This document shows, piece after piece, positions 22,870 through 34,539 of a stretch of DNA of 64,000 nucleotides. Both the position numbers and the translations under genes were made by a program. The notes beneath the pieces are model-generated. The model was not told the origin of the DNA. It saw nothing but the letters and a program-made list of their open reading frames with translations, and searched no databases. Origin of the DNA: Athripsodes cinereus (Eukaryota > Arthropoda > Insecta > Trichoptera > Leptoceridae); contig OX388305.1 in the NCBI GenBank assembly GCA_947579605.1, positions 19,729,542-19,793,541 on the forward strand, read 5' to 3'. The first letter of the stretch is position 1, and each line of letters begins with the position of its first letter.

Positions 22870-23290
22870 TCAAAGAGAGGGCTTAGTGTTTGCCTTAAGG
22901 GTACTCCTCCCAACAAAATCCTACCCTAAATTACAACCTTTAATGTTCCTTGGAAAAGATACTCACTACGAGGCTCTACTCACTACTAAAATATTCTTAC
23001 AAACTATGTTCTTACAGTTATGTATTGCTACGTAATAAAATTCTTAACACTAGAGACAACACTTCATAACTTATTATCCAAGTAGTGTAGCAACTCAAAA
23101 GAAGCAGATACCTTACACATTAAGGGTTGCACCCTCCCTCACTCATGGATGTTGCAGGAATGTCAATTCCTGTATCATCCATACTCTTCATGCAAATTCT
23201 TCTTAAGGAAGGGCTCTAGGTACGCCTGAAGGGCTATCCCCGACAAAATCCTCACTTAAATTAAATTAAATACGTTACCTAATGTCCACC
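22870..23290. repeat. Pair of diverged direct repeats
   Basis: Positions 22870-22945 and 23200-23275 share gggct..., gcct.aaggg, tcc..acaaaatcct and a taaatta ending in the same order. The spacer has no recognised feature. Confidence 0.45.
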
Positions 23291-23294
23291 GGCT

Positions 23295-24165
23295 CCATTG
23301 TTATACAAAAAATAAGCAAACAACTAGTTGACCAAATATGTCAAAAGGTTTTACACTCGCAAGTGAACCTTTGAAAATAATAATTAACAGTTTTCAAACT
23401 GAGCCCAAAATTTGGTCAATTTATGTTCTAAAACAAAATTTTGTCGAAACGACTTGTTTGATAATTTTTAATTATACAAATTTATTATTTTCAAAATTCA
23501 ATCAAAAACTTTTTGATTGTCTTTTGAAAACACAATAATCTATAAATTTAACGTTTCAACAATAATACAAGTAATTCAGTGAATGAAATAAGAATTATCA
23601 AAAGAAAGCTTTGCAATTCTAATTAAAGTACAACGTCGTTTAATTTAAGATAAGTAAAATATGTAAGCTTTACTACCAAACGAACATCGATTTGTGTTGC
23701 TAAAAAAAAGAAAAACTTTTTATTCTAAGAAGTAATAAATTCCTTGCACCTTATCGAAAGCTCTATTTATTTTATTCATTAAAAGCCGCTGCGAAATAAA
23801 TTGAAGACATTTTTTTGTTCCCAGAAAGCTTTTCACACCTTCTTTGTATCTGCACTGCACGAAATCTACGTATTCCGTTAAGTTCGTACTTTCAGGAATC
23901 ATTCTCATAATTTTTTAGCACGCAACAATACTTTTATTAAATGTACATACCGTAGTTATATTTAACATCTTAATTGTGTTTATCTTTACAAAGGTAGAGT
24001 TAATGATGTAAATACAAATTTAGGAGAAAACATAAATTTCAAATAACATAAAGTAAATAAATATTAAAAACACATTATACCACATTACCTCAGCAAAAAT
24101 TTGGTCCTCCACTCTTTTTCAGCATGTTTTCAAGTGGCCTGTTAAAGGCTATTGTTCGGGAAAAT
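23295..24165. other. No gene seen
   Basis: AT-rich. The short open frames have no recognisable domains or splice context. Confidence 0.45.
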
Positions 24166-24169
24166 TTAC

Positions 24170-24390
24170 ATATTGAATTCAGCGGTGAGGTCTGCTGCCC
24201 ATCCTGAATGTATTATTTAAATATTAATTGCGTTGGAAGTGGATATAAAATAAATAAATAAATAAATATTCCTGTACTGCGTTCGCATCACGGCATATCC
24301 CGTAAGTGAGGTATCCAGTAGACCTTCCGCATGCAATAAACATGGGAGCTCTCGTCTCCGTACCAACGAAATATGTAAATATTCAGGACA
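24170..24390. repeat. Two family A copies in opposite orientation
   Basis: Minus-strand copy at 24170-24235 (cattcaggatgggcagcaga, then ccgctgaattcaatatg). Plus-strand copy at 24290-24390 (atatcccgtaagtgag, cgcatgcaataaacatgg, atattcaggacagatgac). An (aaat)n tract lies between them. Facing copies of one family could pair in RNA. Confidence 0.55.
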
Positions 24391-24424
24391 GATGACAAAT
24401 TAATGTGATCGCGAAGTAAATAAA

Positions 24425-24500
24425 ACAAATGTTTTACTCTGCTATTTGTTTATTTGATGAGAAAGACGTCTTTCGTCTTGTAAGAACGTTGTCAAAGATG
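24425..24500. repeat. Remnant related to the 80-bp palindrome
   Basis: tgttttactctgct, tatttgatgagaaagacgtc and tttcgtctt resemble one arm and the centre of the palindrome at 25819-25898, but the second arm has decayed. Confidence 0.4.
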
Positions 24501-24937
24501 TTCTAGACAATTCAAAATAAACAAATATCAGGGAAAACGTTCACTGTTTTTTCTGCTTTATCCGTTCAAAGACTATGAAATTCGACTAAAGATAATTTGA
24601 ATGGAATCCTCCATTTGTCTTTATACAACTCTAAATGCTGGGTTTCATAAATTATTATTATTATCGCCACATTCACTTTTCATCATGCCATTTTTTTGTC
24701 ACGCTTAATTTTATTAATGCAAGATATGACACCTGGGGTTGTTACACAAATTATTCACGTGTCTGTGTCTATCTGTGCAAGTAGAAGTAAGTACCCTTAT
24801 CATTCAACTGTATTTGAAAAAAAAAAACAATATCCTTCGTCGAGGAAATCATCAATTACTTATTTACTTTTTATTTTCTAAATGTGTATTTAGATTTATA
24901 TGATATGTTCTGCTACATTATGAGCTATGTGTTTTTT

Positions 24938-25110
24938 AACGTATTGTATTCAATTCACTTATTTATTACCATTTTGTATTCAAGTTATTTATTTGTTACC
25001 ATATTGGAATCAGTATATTAACGTATTTTATTCAGGTTACTTGTTTTACTACCGTATTTTATCAAATTATTTATGTCCTATAGGATTGTATTCAAGTTAT
25101 TTATTTTTTT
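24938..25110 (+). repeat. Degenerate tandem repeat, about 36-bp unit
   Basis: About five diverged copies of a unit like attgtattcaagttatttat. The frame across it is open only because of the repeat. No protein is proposed. Confidence 0.6.
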
Positions 25111-25815
25111 GAGCCTGTATTTTTGATAAAGGCCTTCAAATGCTTACGAAAATTCTATTATTTTCATATATTTGGTCATACCACCAATCTGTCAAAATTA
25201 CACTACCAATAAACTTTTTCAATTATATACAAGACTATTTAAAGATGGTAGTAAGTAAATTATATATTCTATTTATAAATTAGATACTACCTGCTGATGC
25301 AAGTTTGGTGGCTACGAAATAGGGCGTGCATTAATCTGTTATATTCTACTGTAATTCAAAAAAAATAAACGCAAATTAAATGCCGATACAAATTAAATGC
25401 CGAAACAGGTTATAAGTAAGACTATACACTGATAAATTTCAGGTGTATCTGTCAAAAATTGATTTCATTTAGGTACTGATAATAACGTACAAACAAACTG
25501 AATTTCTATTATCTACACATAATCGTGTCACTTACGATTAAATTAATGCTCTTATTGTTGGTAAAATCTTTTGTCACTGAAACTCTTTCAAATATTTTCT
25601 ATGGTAGGCGACAAATGCTGCAATATATTTGAATTGTATGTAACAATGGCTGTGATCACCTTTTCTAATTATTTCGGAGGGTTGAAAAATCTCTTATCTT
25701 TATTTTCACAACGACATAGGAAAATTCACCGCGTGGCATTTGGAATATCGTGAGATTGACTATTTTTTCCCTTGAACCTGAATTGAATGGGGTAAATAAC
25801 GTGATTTAAATAAAA
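25110..25815. other. No gene seen
   Basis: AT-rich, nothing recognised. Confidence 0.45.
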
Positions 25816-25818
25816 GTT

Positions 25819-25898
25819 AAGCGTTTTATTCTACTAATTATTTATTGATGAGAGAGACGTCTTTCTCATCAATAAATCATTAGTAGAATAAAACGCTT
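25819..25898. mobile_element. 80-bp near-perfect palindrome, probable MITE
   Basis: Two 40-base arms meet at gacgtc with no loop. I count only two mismatched pairs, at the t/g and g/a positions of the arms. Such snapback sequences are usually very short MITEs or fresh inverted duplications. A decayed relative at 24425 argues for a repeat family. No target duplication could be assigned. Confidence 0.7.
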
Positions 25899-25899
25899 T

Positions 25900-27420
25900 T
25901 TTTTATTTATTTCGATATGGAATCCTACTACCTAAACACCAACACAGTGAATTAAATAAAAGTGTGTATGTTTGTATAATAAGTAGGTACCTAGCTGAAA
26001 ACACTAGTATCAATGATAAAATTTTACCCTAAAGAGAGATCACTTATGAAAAACATTTTTTTGAAAGATGTTATCGTTTGCAAAAGATCTCTATATTGTT
26101 AATTAAACTAAAGAGTTAATAAGTTCTACATGTATGTGTTAATATGTTTGTATCACCCTGAAAAAAAATGGGTTTAGCTTTTTATTGAAATCTGTTGGTT
26201 GGAATTTGCAGCAATCACATAAAAAACTAATATGAAAAAGATCAATCGTAATCACAAATCTCTACATTAAAATTAAATATAAATGTTTATTAAACTATGT
26301 ATTTTTAATTATAAATCTTTTATTATTTGAATACGAATATTTTTTTACAATAATCATCAAAATAGACTGTTTGTTTTTTCCGCTTACTTGAACAAACACC
26401 ATATGCAAAACTCGATGAACGTAAATAGTATTAATAATGAATAAAAATATACATAATTTATCGGTGATTGGATAGCCTCGTTTGCAATTTAAAATTACAT
26501 TACAATTCATTGAGTTTGCCAACAATATCAGTAAAATGGCATTAAAAACCCATAGAACATCTATCATACAGAATTTTATGTAAAAACTTTTTAACAAATT
26601 ATAAACCTTTCTACCCAAATTTTCCATTTTAGTTGAAATTATAACGACAATGGAAAATCTGTGTGGGTCCATTAAACATATTAAATGGGGTTAGGTAATG
26701 TTTTGTTGCTAATATCAAAATGCCTTTTTAATACACCTACAAGTTATTCTAGAACCATTACTGAAAAGTACATCTTTCAATATTGAAAACATTACTCACT
26801 TGGTGGAGCTGTTTGTAGAATAGGTTTCAATTCCATCCAAAAATTCAAGAAAAGTAATGAGATTGAATATAATTTACTGAGAAAAACTGTTTTTTTTTTA
26901 ATTCTTATATTTCTGATTCTATACAGACGGACTTTTTTGCAAAATGCTTGAGTACATCAGCGTATTAGATAATGTCGTGTGAAGAGGTAACATACATATG
27001 TAACTAAAACAGAGTTGTTCTAAATTATTGTTTTGGGGATCAGTATCCCATTAAAGACAAAACTGATTTTTTTAAGCCTCTTGAGTAAAAACATCTGTTC
27101 AAAACGGGCATTAAAAAACTTGACCAGGTTTCCCAAAAGGTAAAGTTCCTTCTTGTCTGTAAAACGAAAATAGGGTTACATAAAATGGTTTAAAATTTAG
27201 AGACTGAATGAACTCGATTAAATTTTAGAACAACAGTTGATGTACATAATTAAATACATTATTCACAATGAAGCGTGGCAACAGTTTATATCGAGTAGAG
27301 TATTGAAAATTGACACTAGCCTTTTTATAAATTATAATTTTAATTAAAACAATACGGACTTAAAATTTGTTTTGTCTTTTAACTGGCTTAAACTTGAGTG
27401 GTTCCGTTAAGTTCCCGACA
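25900..27420. other. No gene seen
   Basis: AT-rich. A 125-residue minus-strand frame at 26295-26672 is low in complexity and has no domain. Confidence 0.45.
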
Positions 27421-27424
27421 TGTT

Positions 27425-27550
27425 ACATCGTAAGCTAAGCAATGAAATTTGCCACCCATCCTCAATTACTTGATTATTTGTTGGCATAGAGAGGACTGAT
27501 TTCGTGTATATTGCATGCATCTGGTTTGCTGATTATCCTACCCTCTTTAT
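27425..27550 (-). repeat. Dispersed repeat family A, long copy
   Basis: Minus strand: gggtaggataatcagcaaac, atgcatgcaatatacacg, agtcctctctatgccaac, attgaggatgggtggcaaat, then cgatgtaacatg. This is one of the clearest copies. Confidence 0.65.
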
Positions 27551-27554
27551 TTTT

Positions 27555-29220
27555 TCTGAAACTCGTGTGAGTTAAAGAAATTTAAAAATTCAATGTGACT
27601 TTATCTTTTTTATGAAACCGACCATTTCTCTTTAAATATTTTTTTTTTAATTAATTTTTATTTCCAATCACATTTTTAATTCTGGACTTCAAATTGTTAT
27701 TTAAATTTTCATAAGATAGTTATAGTTAATCGAATATGTATTCACTTCCAATATTTTATACCCAATCAAAAGGATGATTAAAATATAAAATAATAATAAA
27801 ATATATACAAATGAAAGTGCATCGAAATTCTTTGTAATATAAATTATTCTACTATCATGAATTTTTAATTTTAATCAATAAATTTCCATTGAAAATAAAT
27901 AAGTTGAATTGATTACTAAATAACATATGTATCGCATTCACAAGGCTTCACGTGCCAGTAAACTGCCTTCATAATATTATATTTTACCTACACATTATTT
28001 TTTGTTATTTTGTGAGTTTGAAAAAAGCCAGATTGAATGGTAGACTTTAAAAGTGTTTTACGGCTTTGCTAACGATAATAATGTTCATATTCTTTGATGT
28101 ATGGAATGACGACATTATGACTCGTGTGGGCTTTGCAACACAATTTTGTATCCAAATTTATTACCATAAATTTTTATTCGTAAATGAAATATTGATAGGT
28201 ATTATTTCTATAATGTAAGTCAATTATTATAGGAATCTGTTATTTATCTACATACTTTCAATGCCTCTTAAATAGAAATCTGAATAAAAAACGAATAGGT
28301 ACATACCTAATATGCATCTATGTAATATAATATATCGTGTTATGTTTATATAAGTTTTTGTTGCTTTGAAGTAAAAAAAAAAATAGGTACCTTCAAAGCC
28401 TATGTACCTTTATTTTTCTCATTTATAAATTTCTTTATTTAGGTATGCATTTCTTTTTGATACCATTTGATATCATTAATTACTGATACATTAACATTAA
28501 CAATTCAATGTAATATATTGTGATCTTATTGAATTAACCTCAAATCTATATACATCTGACATCATATACATACATCTTCTTCTTATTCTTATAATATGAT
28601 ACACCTACAAATTACTCCAGATAACTTAGTCCATTTTCACTCGCAGGATCCTAAGTCACTTGAAATCAAGTTTTCAACACTTATTATGTTTAACGTCTAT
28701 TTTTTCAGTATCATTATGAAAATTCAAAAATAAATCGTAGTAGGTATATATTATTTTCGTTGCGAAAATTTCTAGCATCTACAGTATCATGGATGATTTG
28801 TGAGAGTAATAAAATATTGTTTGATAAATTGTATGACCGAATTGCCGAAATATCGGGGCGCGTGTGAAAAATGATTTACGCATATTAGGTATATGTGGAA
28901 GTTATGTGTAGAAATGGTATGTGTTTGGTATAATATATTATTTACTGCGATACAAGACATGATCATAATTTATACGTGAAAAATATATTTTTATAAAAGA
29001 TGTTTTATTTCTGATAAAAATATCAACATTTTTAAAATTTTAACCGATGGTGATAAATTTAAATGCAGTACGGAAAAACAGTAGATATTGAAAAAATCTA
29101 CCTCCCTACTTTTTCAATATTTTAATTTATGAAATAGTTTTTTTAAAAGTGCTATCAAGCTTTTTTTCATGATTTTCTTAACTTTTTCATTTTACTTGGA
29201 AATCAAAAGCATATTTAAGT
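27555..29220. other. No gene seen
   Basis: AT-rich. A short imperfect inverted repeat (gctttgaag and cttcaaagc) lies near 28366-28400. Confidence 0.45.
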
Positions 29221-29224
29221 GGCA

Positions 29225-29330
29225 CTGAAATACAATCAATTAATCACCAGCTACAGAAGCAATTTAAAGACTGAACTTCTTTCCAGGGTCCTTTAGACGA
29301 TCGAAAGACCACTTAAGTGCTCATTACCGT
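29225..29330. repeat. Dispersed repeat family C, copy
   Basis: Shares caccagctacagaagcaatt and the order of later words with 11060-11230. Non-coding. Confidence 0.4.
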
Positions 29331-29749
29331 TCTTGCACGAGTGTTATTTTTTATACGCTAATTTATATTCCTTTTCGAATAAATCACATGTTAAAGGATA
29401 TTCATTCCTATGATATACAGAAAAAAGCTTTCTGACTCCCTGTGCTTTCATTTACAGGACAAAATGTACCTATTTCTTTTCATGTGTTTATTTCAATTTT
29501 AAATGTTATTTGTTTTTTGTAAAATAAGTGGAGAAAAACAAATATTTTCAGTAAATTACTACGCGTGTGGAAATAAATTTTGTCAAAGAGAATTATGTCA
29601 GTATCAAAAAATATGGAACGTATATTTTTATAGAAAAACCGGCTTGACTATTTTTACAACTACCTAGTTGTAATCCCGGCTTAGTTGGATAAGCAATATT
29701 TTTTTGATCAAATTTTTTGGTTCATGCTTTATTGTAATTTAAAATTGAC

Positions 29750-30030
29750 TGATAATCCATAGTGCACATGTGAGACAGGAGCTCAATATGCAGAATATGG
29801 AACATATCCTTTGGGAATGTCCTTTGATGATAGATGCAAGAGAGGAAATGATTCTGGGTACGACTGTTGACACTCCTCGACCCATCTGGTTTGGGGAAGT
29901 GTTTTTAAATACGTCAGTGGGCGGGGGACCCGGCATTTGTGGATGTGTGGGTCTCAAGATGGGATCTGCTACGTCAGCCGGGTCCCCCGCCCACTGACGT
30001 GGTAGGGTCGGAGATGCCAACTCTGGCATA
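29750..30030 (+). pseudogene. R1-clade retrotransposon C-terminal fragment with inverted insertion
   Basis: Translation in two frames gives CTCETGAQYAE and then EHILWECPLMIDAREEMI and TPRPIWFGE, matching the C-terminal region of the R1-like element at 15300-15450 and separated by a small frameshift. The match resumes at 29935 as VDVWVSRWDLLRQPGPPPTD, again as in the larger copy. Between them lies a 24-base segment (29911-29934) that is the exact reverse complement of 29977-30000. It lacks the rest of the element, so it is a scrap. Confidence 0.75.
29911..30000. repeat. Perfect 24-bp GC-rich inverted repeat
   Basis: acgtcagtgggcggggg...ggc (29911-29934) is mirrored exactly at 29977-30000 across a 42-base spacer. 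The right arm is native R1 coding sequence and the left arm is the extra copy, so the repeat arose by an inverted duplication. Confidence 0.85.
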
Positions 30031-30034
30031 GTAC

Positions 30035-32730
30035 TTAGTACTGACAGATTAGTAAGATGAAAGAAAAAAAAATGTCACCTAAACGGATAAAAAGGAGTCC
30101 TTGGAAATATCCAACAAATAGTTATTTCAACAATATTGTAATTCAAAATAACTTTAAATACCTATTGAAATGAAAATGGTCAGACATTACTGGTGAGAGT
30201 TATTCTTAGAAGTGTCTTTTTAATTGTTCGAAGCTATGACGTCACAACTAATTTTGTTGCAAAAATTGTTGTTGAAAGTGCAACCACGCTTAAAGAACGC
30301 ACTTACTGGCAAGGTCGCCTTAATTTATAAAAAAATGGATACAATTTTTCATTAGCGGGGTCTTTTTTCCTTGTATTTGCCCAATAAAAGTGTCCATAGA
30401 TCATTTCTTTTTCACAAACATTCATAATATATTATGATATGTGGAGAGAATCAAATATTTATAAGGTAATCTTAACCATAAAGTATGTGAATAAGGCAGC
30501 TGAATTCAATGAAAAGCAAAACGAATTCCAATTAAAGCTTCGGATATTTTAGTTATAACCAAAATATTACGCATAATATAAATTACCTTTGAAAGCTTTT
30601 CTATATGTTCCTAGTTATGCTATGATTTTTTTTAGTTAATAGTTTTGCTATATGAAACATATTTTTTTAATAAAAAAGCAACATTTAGGAATTGGTAGGA
30701 TAAACTGTGAATACTCTTGAGAAATTACAATATTATGCTTCGAAAAAATACACCACAAAATCTTTTTGGTATATTTCATTTGGTTTTAAAAAGTTTTCTA
30801 ATCTAAAGTTAAACTTCGATTTCGCATGTTTTTTTCCTGACAAAGTATGATTTCTTTCAAATTTGTCACAAGGGAAATTTAATATTTTTTGCCGTATAGG
30901 TATTGTTTTTTTTTTACTTTACTCTAAATTGCAGAAAAATAAATTCACTACGCTACCTCGTGAAGCAATTGAATTTTTAAATGACTGAAACTTCATACAC
31001 GTGGTAAATTTGACATGAACTCTTTCATTATTTATAAACACGAGTCGTCTTCATATTAAAATTTCATACGAATGCCTTTAAGTAGCAACATTACTTTTTG
31101 TTGAAAATATGATTCTTTATTACTAGTGTAATACAATAATTTTATTATGTGTAGATAAAACAAACATTGTTTTTTTTTTGTATGTTGTAGGTATTTTTTT
31201 TATTTGGTCAGAGGTGTTCAAGGCAAAGTTAAAGACCCTATTGTTCAGGAGGTGTTAATTAAGGGTCGAGACTCTTGCGGTGGTTTTTCAAAAAACGAGT
31301 ATTGTTTTCGGCTTTTTGAGGGGGTCTTAAAATATATTTAAGTTTCTTATTAAATGTATTACTAAAATTGTTTAGTTTTGTCGATTGAATAAATCTACCT
31401 TTACCTACAATAGAAATTTGAATATTGAAAATGCTGTTAACATAGAAAAGTTTTCGCTATGTTTTTCAACATTTATATCATGTTGATGAAATTTCAATTA
31501 AAAGAAAAATTTCAAGAAACTTTTTACTTGGGAGAGGCTTTTTTTGTGTTTAATTAGGAAGAGAGAGAGAGAGAGAGGAAGAAGGCTCTATTTCAATAAT
31601 TAAACTCTAAAACAAAAACAATAATAAAATAAATACTGAGGGAGTGTAAATAAATATCTTAACTTCCTCTCCATTCCCCCAGAAGAAGGGTTTAGGATCA
31701 AAAGTAGACAATAAAAAGATTATGAAGTAGACATGTTAAATATTTTACATGTTGAGTTCTATAAAAACGCATTACATTCTCTAAAACTCCAGCGACAAAT
31801 AGCGAAAAAAATCAATATTATTATGGTAATTAATGAAAATCTAATAAATATAATAAAACAGATGTTATTCCAAAATATGTCTTTCAATCTTAATCTATAA
31901 AATGGAATAAAACATTTGAATTCTACTATTGAAACCACAGACGAAGTGAATAAAATTAATAAGTTCTTAGGTTCTATTTAAATTTTAGTACAAAACTATT
32001 TTTCCAATTTCAATGTCAATCTTTATAACATATACCTACCTATGTATATTTAAAGAAATGCTTTGTGTACATACTAGTATCAAAATTAAACGTAATTGGA
32101 ATAGAGAAAACCAGTAATTACGCACCATTAAACTTTAATACGTATTGTATTGACGCCAACATTTTTTGAGATACCCTCCAATGCTTTCAATTGTTTTTTT
32201 TTATGGGATGAAATAGAAATAAGTATGATATTCCTTTTATTTTCCTTCTTTCGGCACCATATCAGGTCTTCCGATGTCGGGGATGAATTTGGGAATATTT
32301 CACTGTCTCCTACGAGGACTAAAACCTCCCCCACTTCTCAGACACCTGTATCGTATTGGACCCTTCCTACCCATGATGTTTGTCCTACCAGATTTCCTTT
32401 TAAAAACATTTAATCGGTTGAAAAAACGCGTACGTTCTTAGATTTTTATTAAAATTGTCTGACAATTTAAATTATTGTATACTCTACTATATTTTATACA
32501 CAAAGCGGCGAGTATTAATGAAAAGATACTGGTTAACTGTAAGAGAGTTACATTATTATAATTTTGTTTTATTTCCCCTTTGCTGTCAGAAACAATAAAA
32601 CAATGTAACAAGCATTATTTTGCACGTTTAGTTAAAGGAGAATACTGGGATGGACCGGATACTAACCTAAGCTAAAATAATTTTTTTTTGATACATTTGT
32701 GTAAAAAATACAAACATGTATATTATGTTA
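30035..32730. other. No gene seen
   Basis: AT-rich, with a (ga)9 tract at 31560-31577. No exon or transposon end was supported. Confidence 0.45.
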
Positions 32731-32746
32731 ATTATAAATCCTAGTG

Positions 32747-33117
32747 AAAGCGGACGGTTGGCGGCCTTTGAGATGTGGTGCTACAGACGCATGCTTAAGA
32801 TCCACTGGTCGGAACACGTCGAAAACGAAGAAGTATTAACCAGGGTAGGCGAAAAAAGGCAACTTTTTAAGAGAATCGGCCAACAACGAGCTAACTGGAT
32901 TGGCCACAACATCAGGCACCCAGGACTACTCATCGCCATCGCGGAGGGTAAGACCGAGGGGACAAATGGCAGAGGCCGACCAAGAGACGCGTATATGGAC
33001 CAACTGAAGAGGGACATGAACTGTGGCTCATACGTAGAGCTGAAAAGACTGGCTGAGAATAGAGACGAATGGAGAGGAAAAACCAAACTCGTTGCAGACC
33101 AATCCAATGGATTGTAA
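32747..33117 (+). pseudogene. RTE-type reverse transcriptase, last ~122 residues
   Basis: Starts at SGRLAAFEMWCYRRMLKIHW and runs without a stop to QSNGL, as in copy 1. Differences from copy 1 are few and mostly conservative (for example Leu to Phe after KRQL and Arg to Lys before TEG). The upstream MYIMLIINP codons are flanking DNA and not protein. Cut off before the catalytic domain, it is non-functional. Confidence 0.85.
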
Positions 33118-33124
33118 CACATTA
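32747..33124 (+). mobile_element. RTE-type retrotransposon, 5'-truncated copy 2
   Basis: Shorter sister of the element at 4365-4997. Flanks are tataaatcctagtg (32733-32746) and tataaatcttagtg (33125-33138), a 14-bp target duplication with one mismatch. The element ends at the same position as copy 1. Confidence 0.8.
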
Positions 33125-33238
33125 TATAAATCTTAGTGCCAATAAAATCAAATATACAGGTAGGTACTTTTAATACATTCCGTATATCATTAAATTAATC
33201 TGAAAGAATAAGCATAGATACATAGAAATATTTTATAA

Positions 33239-33952
33239 CAATCCGTTAAAATACCTTTAAATCGCCTTACATCTTTACCTTTAACAACACATAATTACAA
33301 TAGAGAAGTGGACATAATTAAATCAATTGCGAGAAATAACGGCTATGAAGAAAAATATATAACGAAGATGATTCACCAAAAAGAAGAACAGTTAATAATC
33401 TACAAATATCTTTATAATAAACAGAAAAAGGACGAAGATAAGAAACCATGGAGAAGAGTGTTATATATGGGAAAACCCACAACAGATTTATTAAATATGT
33501 GTAAAAATAAGAATTTTAAGCCAGCTTTGTATACAGATAATAGTTTAAGAAGATATATTTTGAATAATAAATGTAAGGTAGATAAATTGGACAATAGTGG
33601 TGTATATAAAATTAGTTGTAATGACTGTAATTCAATTTATATAGGGCAGAGTGGTAGGAAAATTAAAACTAGAATTAAGGAACATATGAATGGGATTAAA
33701 AATTTTTCTATAAACTCTGATATTGCGGATCATAGTAGGGACACAGGTCATAAATTTAGTTTAGTCAATGTAGAAGTTTTAAATATTTGTGATAAAAGTA
33801 AGAGATTAGACATATTAGAAACAATCCATATAAATAGTAACAAAGATAACAACATTTTAAATGTACAAGTCCCGCCCTTAACATCCCCTCTTATGAAAAT
33901 ATTGTCTAAACCCACCCCCTCCCCCTCACCATCCCCCGCTAGCTTAACATAG
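33239..33952 (+). CDS. Penelope-like protein C-terminus: RT thumb plus GIY-YIG endonuclease
   Basis: Penelope-like elements use a telomerase-related RT joined to a GIY-YIG nuclease that nicks the target. The open frame begins after TAA at 33236 and reads LTSLPLTTHNYNREVDIIK, the usual end of the RT part. Numbering from the codon at 33308, the GIY-YIG domain shows GVYKI near 98-102, a CxxC pair (C104, C107), YIGQSGR at 111-117, arginines at 117 and 122, EH at 125-126 and DHSRDTGH at 141-148. The frame is unbroken to a stop after a Pro/Ser-rich tail. The RT catalytic motifs are missing, so it is immobile alone; the nuclease looks intact. Confidence 0.85.
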   Translation, partial: QSVKIPLNRLTSLPLTTHNYNREVDIIKSIARNNGYEEKYITKMIHQKEEQLIIYKYLYNKQKKDEDKKPWRRVLYMGKPTTDLLNMCKNKNFKPALYTDNSLRRYILNNKCKVDKLDNSGVYKISCNDCNSIYIGQSGRKIKTRIKEHMNGIKNFSINSDIADHSRDTGHKFSLVNVEVLNICDKSKRLDILETIHINSNKDNNILNVQVPPLTSPLMKILSKPTPSPSPSPASLT

Positions 33953-33991
33953 TGACACTGTTTTATTTTGTATTCAGTCTACAAAAAGCAC

Positions 33992-34035
33992 GTAACTACT
34001 GAAGATGGGTGTAAGCCCGAAAACGTTTTAGTTAT
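33992..34035 (+). ncRNA. Hammerhead ribozyme motif in the Penelope-like element (HHR-4)
   Basis: Plus strand: stem I strand GUAACUA (33992-33998), core CUGAAGA (33999-34005), extra U (34006), stem II GGGU-GUAA-GCCC (34007-34018, GNRA tetraloop), GAAA (34019-34022), stem III palindrome AACGUU (34022-34027), U at 34028 as cleavage nucleotide, then UAGUUAU (34029-34035), which pairs with all seven bases of the first stem I strand (one G-U). Every part is in place and stem I is continuous. It lies 40 bases after the GIY-YIG stop codon. A two- to three-pair stem III argues for dimeric action. Confidence 0.8.
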
Positions 34036-34164
34036 TTATTGTATTGACTAAAGTGGAATTAAACAAAGTTTGTTATTTTTATTTTATCCTTTAAAAATCA
34101 TTTAACCTAACACCTGGATAGGATATGGTATAAAACTAAACATCCTTTCCCATTTCATCTTCTG

Positions 34165-34210
34165 AACCTCACCTCATAGCTGAATTTAAGATGTAAAATG
34201 TTTTTTTAGA
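34165..34210 (+). repeat. Dispersed repeat family A, short copy
   Basis: cacctcatagctgaattt then aagatgtaaaatgttttt, the family tail only. Confidence 0.45.
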
Positions 34211-34293
34211 ACATGCTACGCATTAAATAATCGCTGCGGAGAAGTTCGTACTAGCTAATGTTCCAATATCCATTTGTTGTCTATGAGTCTTCC

Positions 34294-34500
34294 GTAATAA
34301 TAATAATAATTGTACGTTACAAAACATCTGTTATGGCACGTGACTGGCTGATGCAACCGACCAACTGTTTTTTGAATAGAACGCGTCCTTTTGAAATGAG
34401 TTACACGCGAACCATGGTATAGGCTGGACGGAAGAAGGGGTCTTCCCTTCCCCGCCTTGGTTGCGAACCGCCATGTGCGTGGCTCCGACACAATAATAAT
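34294..34500. repeat. Segment between (taa)n-type tracts
   Basis: A GC-richer stretch between gtaataataataataattg and caataataatactaac. The short-unit border suggests a CR1-type 3' end in minus orientation, but no shared core with the other ends was found. The frame across it is not recognisable. Confidence 0.3.
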
Positions 34501-34539
34501 ACTAACGATAATTATTTAATAGTACTTAACTTCATAATG

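Larger units (their letters stand above)
33239..34088 (+). mobile_element. Penelope-like element, 5'-truncated
   Basis: Holds the end of the reverse transcriptase, a complete GIY-YIG endonuclease, a short 3' UTR and a hammerhead motif (33992-34035), then an AT-rich end (aaagtttgttatttttattt). The order RT, GIY-YIG, then ribozyme-bearing terminal sequence matches known Penelope-like elements. The 5' edge is where the frame opens. Confidence 0.8.

Noticed and set aside
22561..22929. 122-codon open frame
   Set aside because: It reads through a CR1-like 3' end on the opposite strand and has no domain.
24532..24546. gaaaacgttcact resembles the hammerhead 3' side (GAAA, palindrome, C)
   Set aside because: No CUGANGA-like core or stem II lies upstream within reach.
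26295..26672. 125-codon minus-strand frame
   Set aside because: Low-complexity Ile/Leu/Asn composition expected from AT-rich DNA; no domain or splice signal.
29628..29645. gaaaaaccggcttgac resembles a hammerhead stem III
   Set aside because: The palindrome is imperfect and there is no core upstream.
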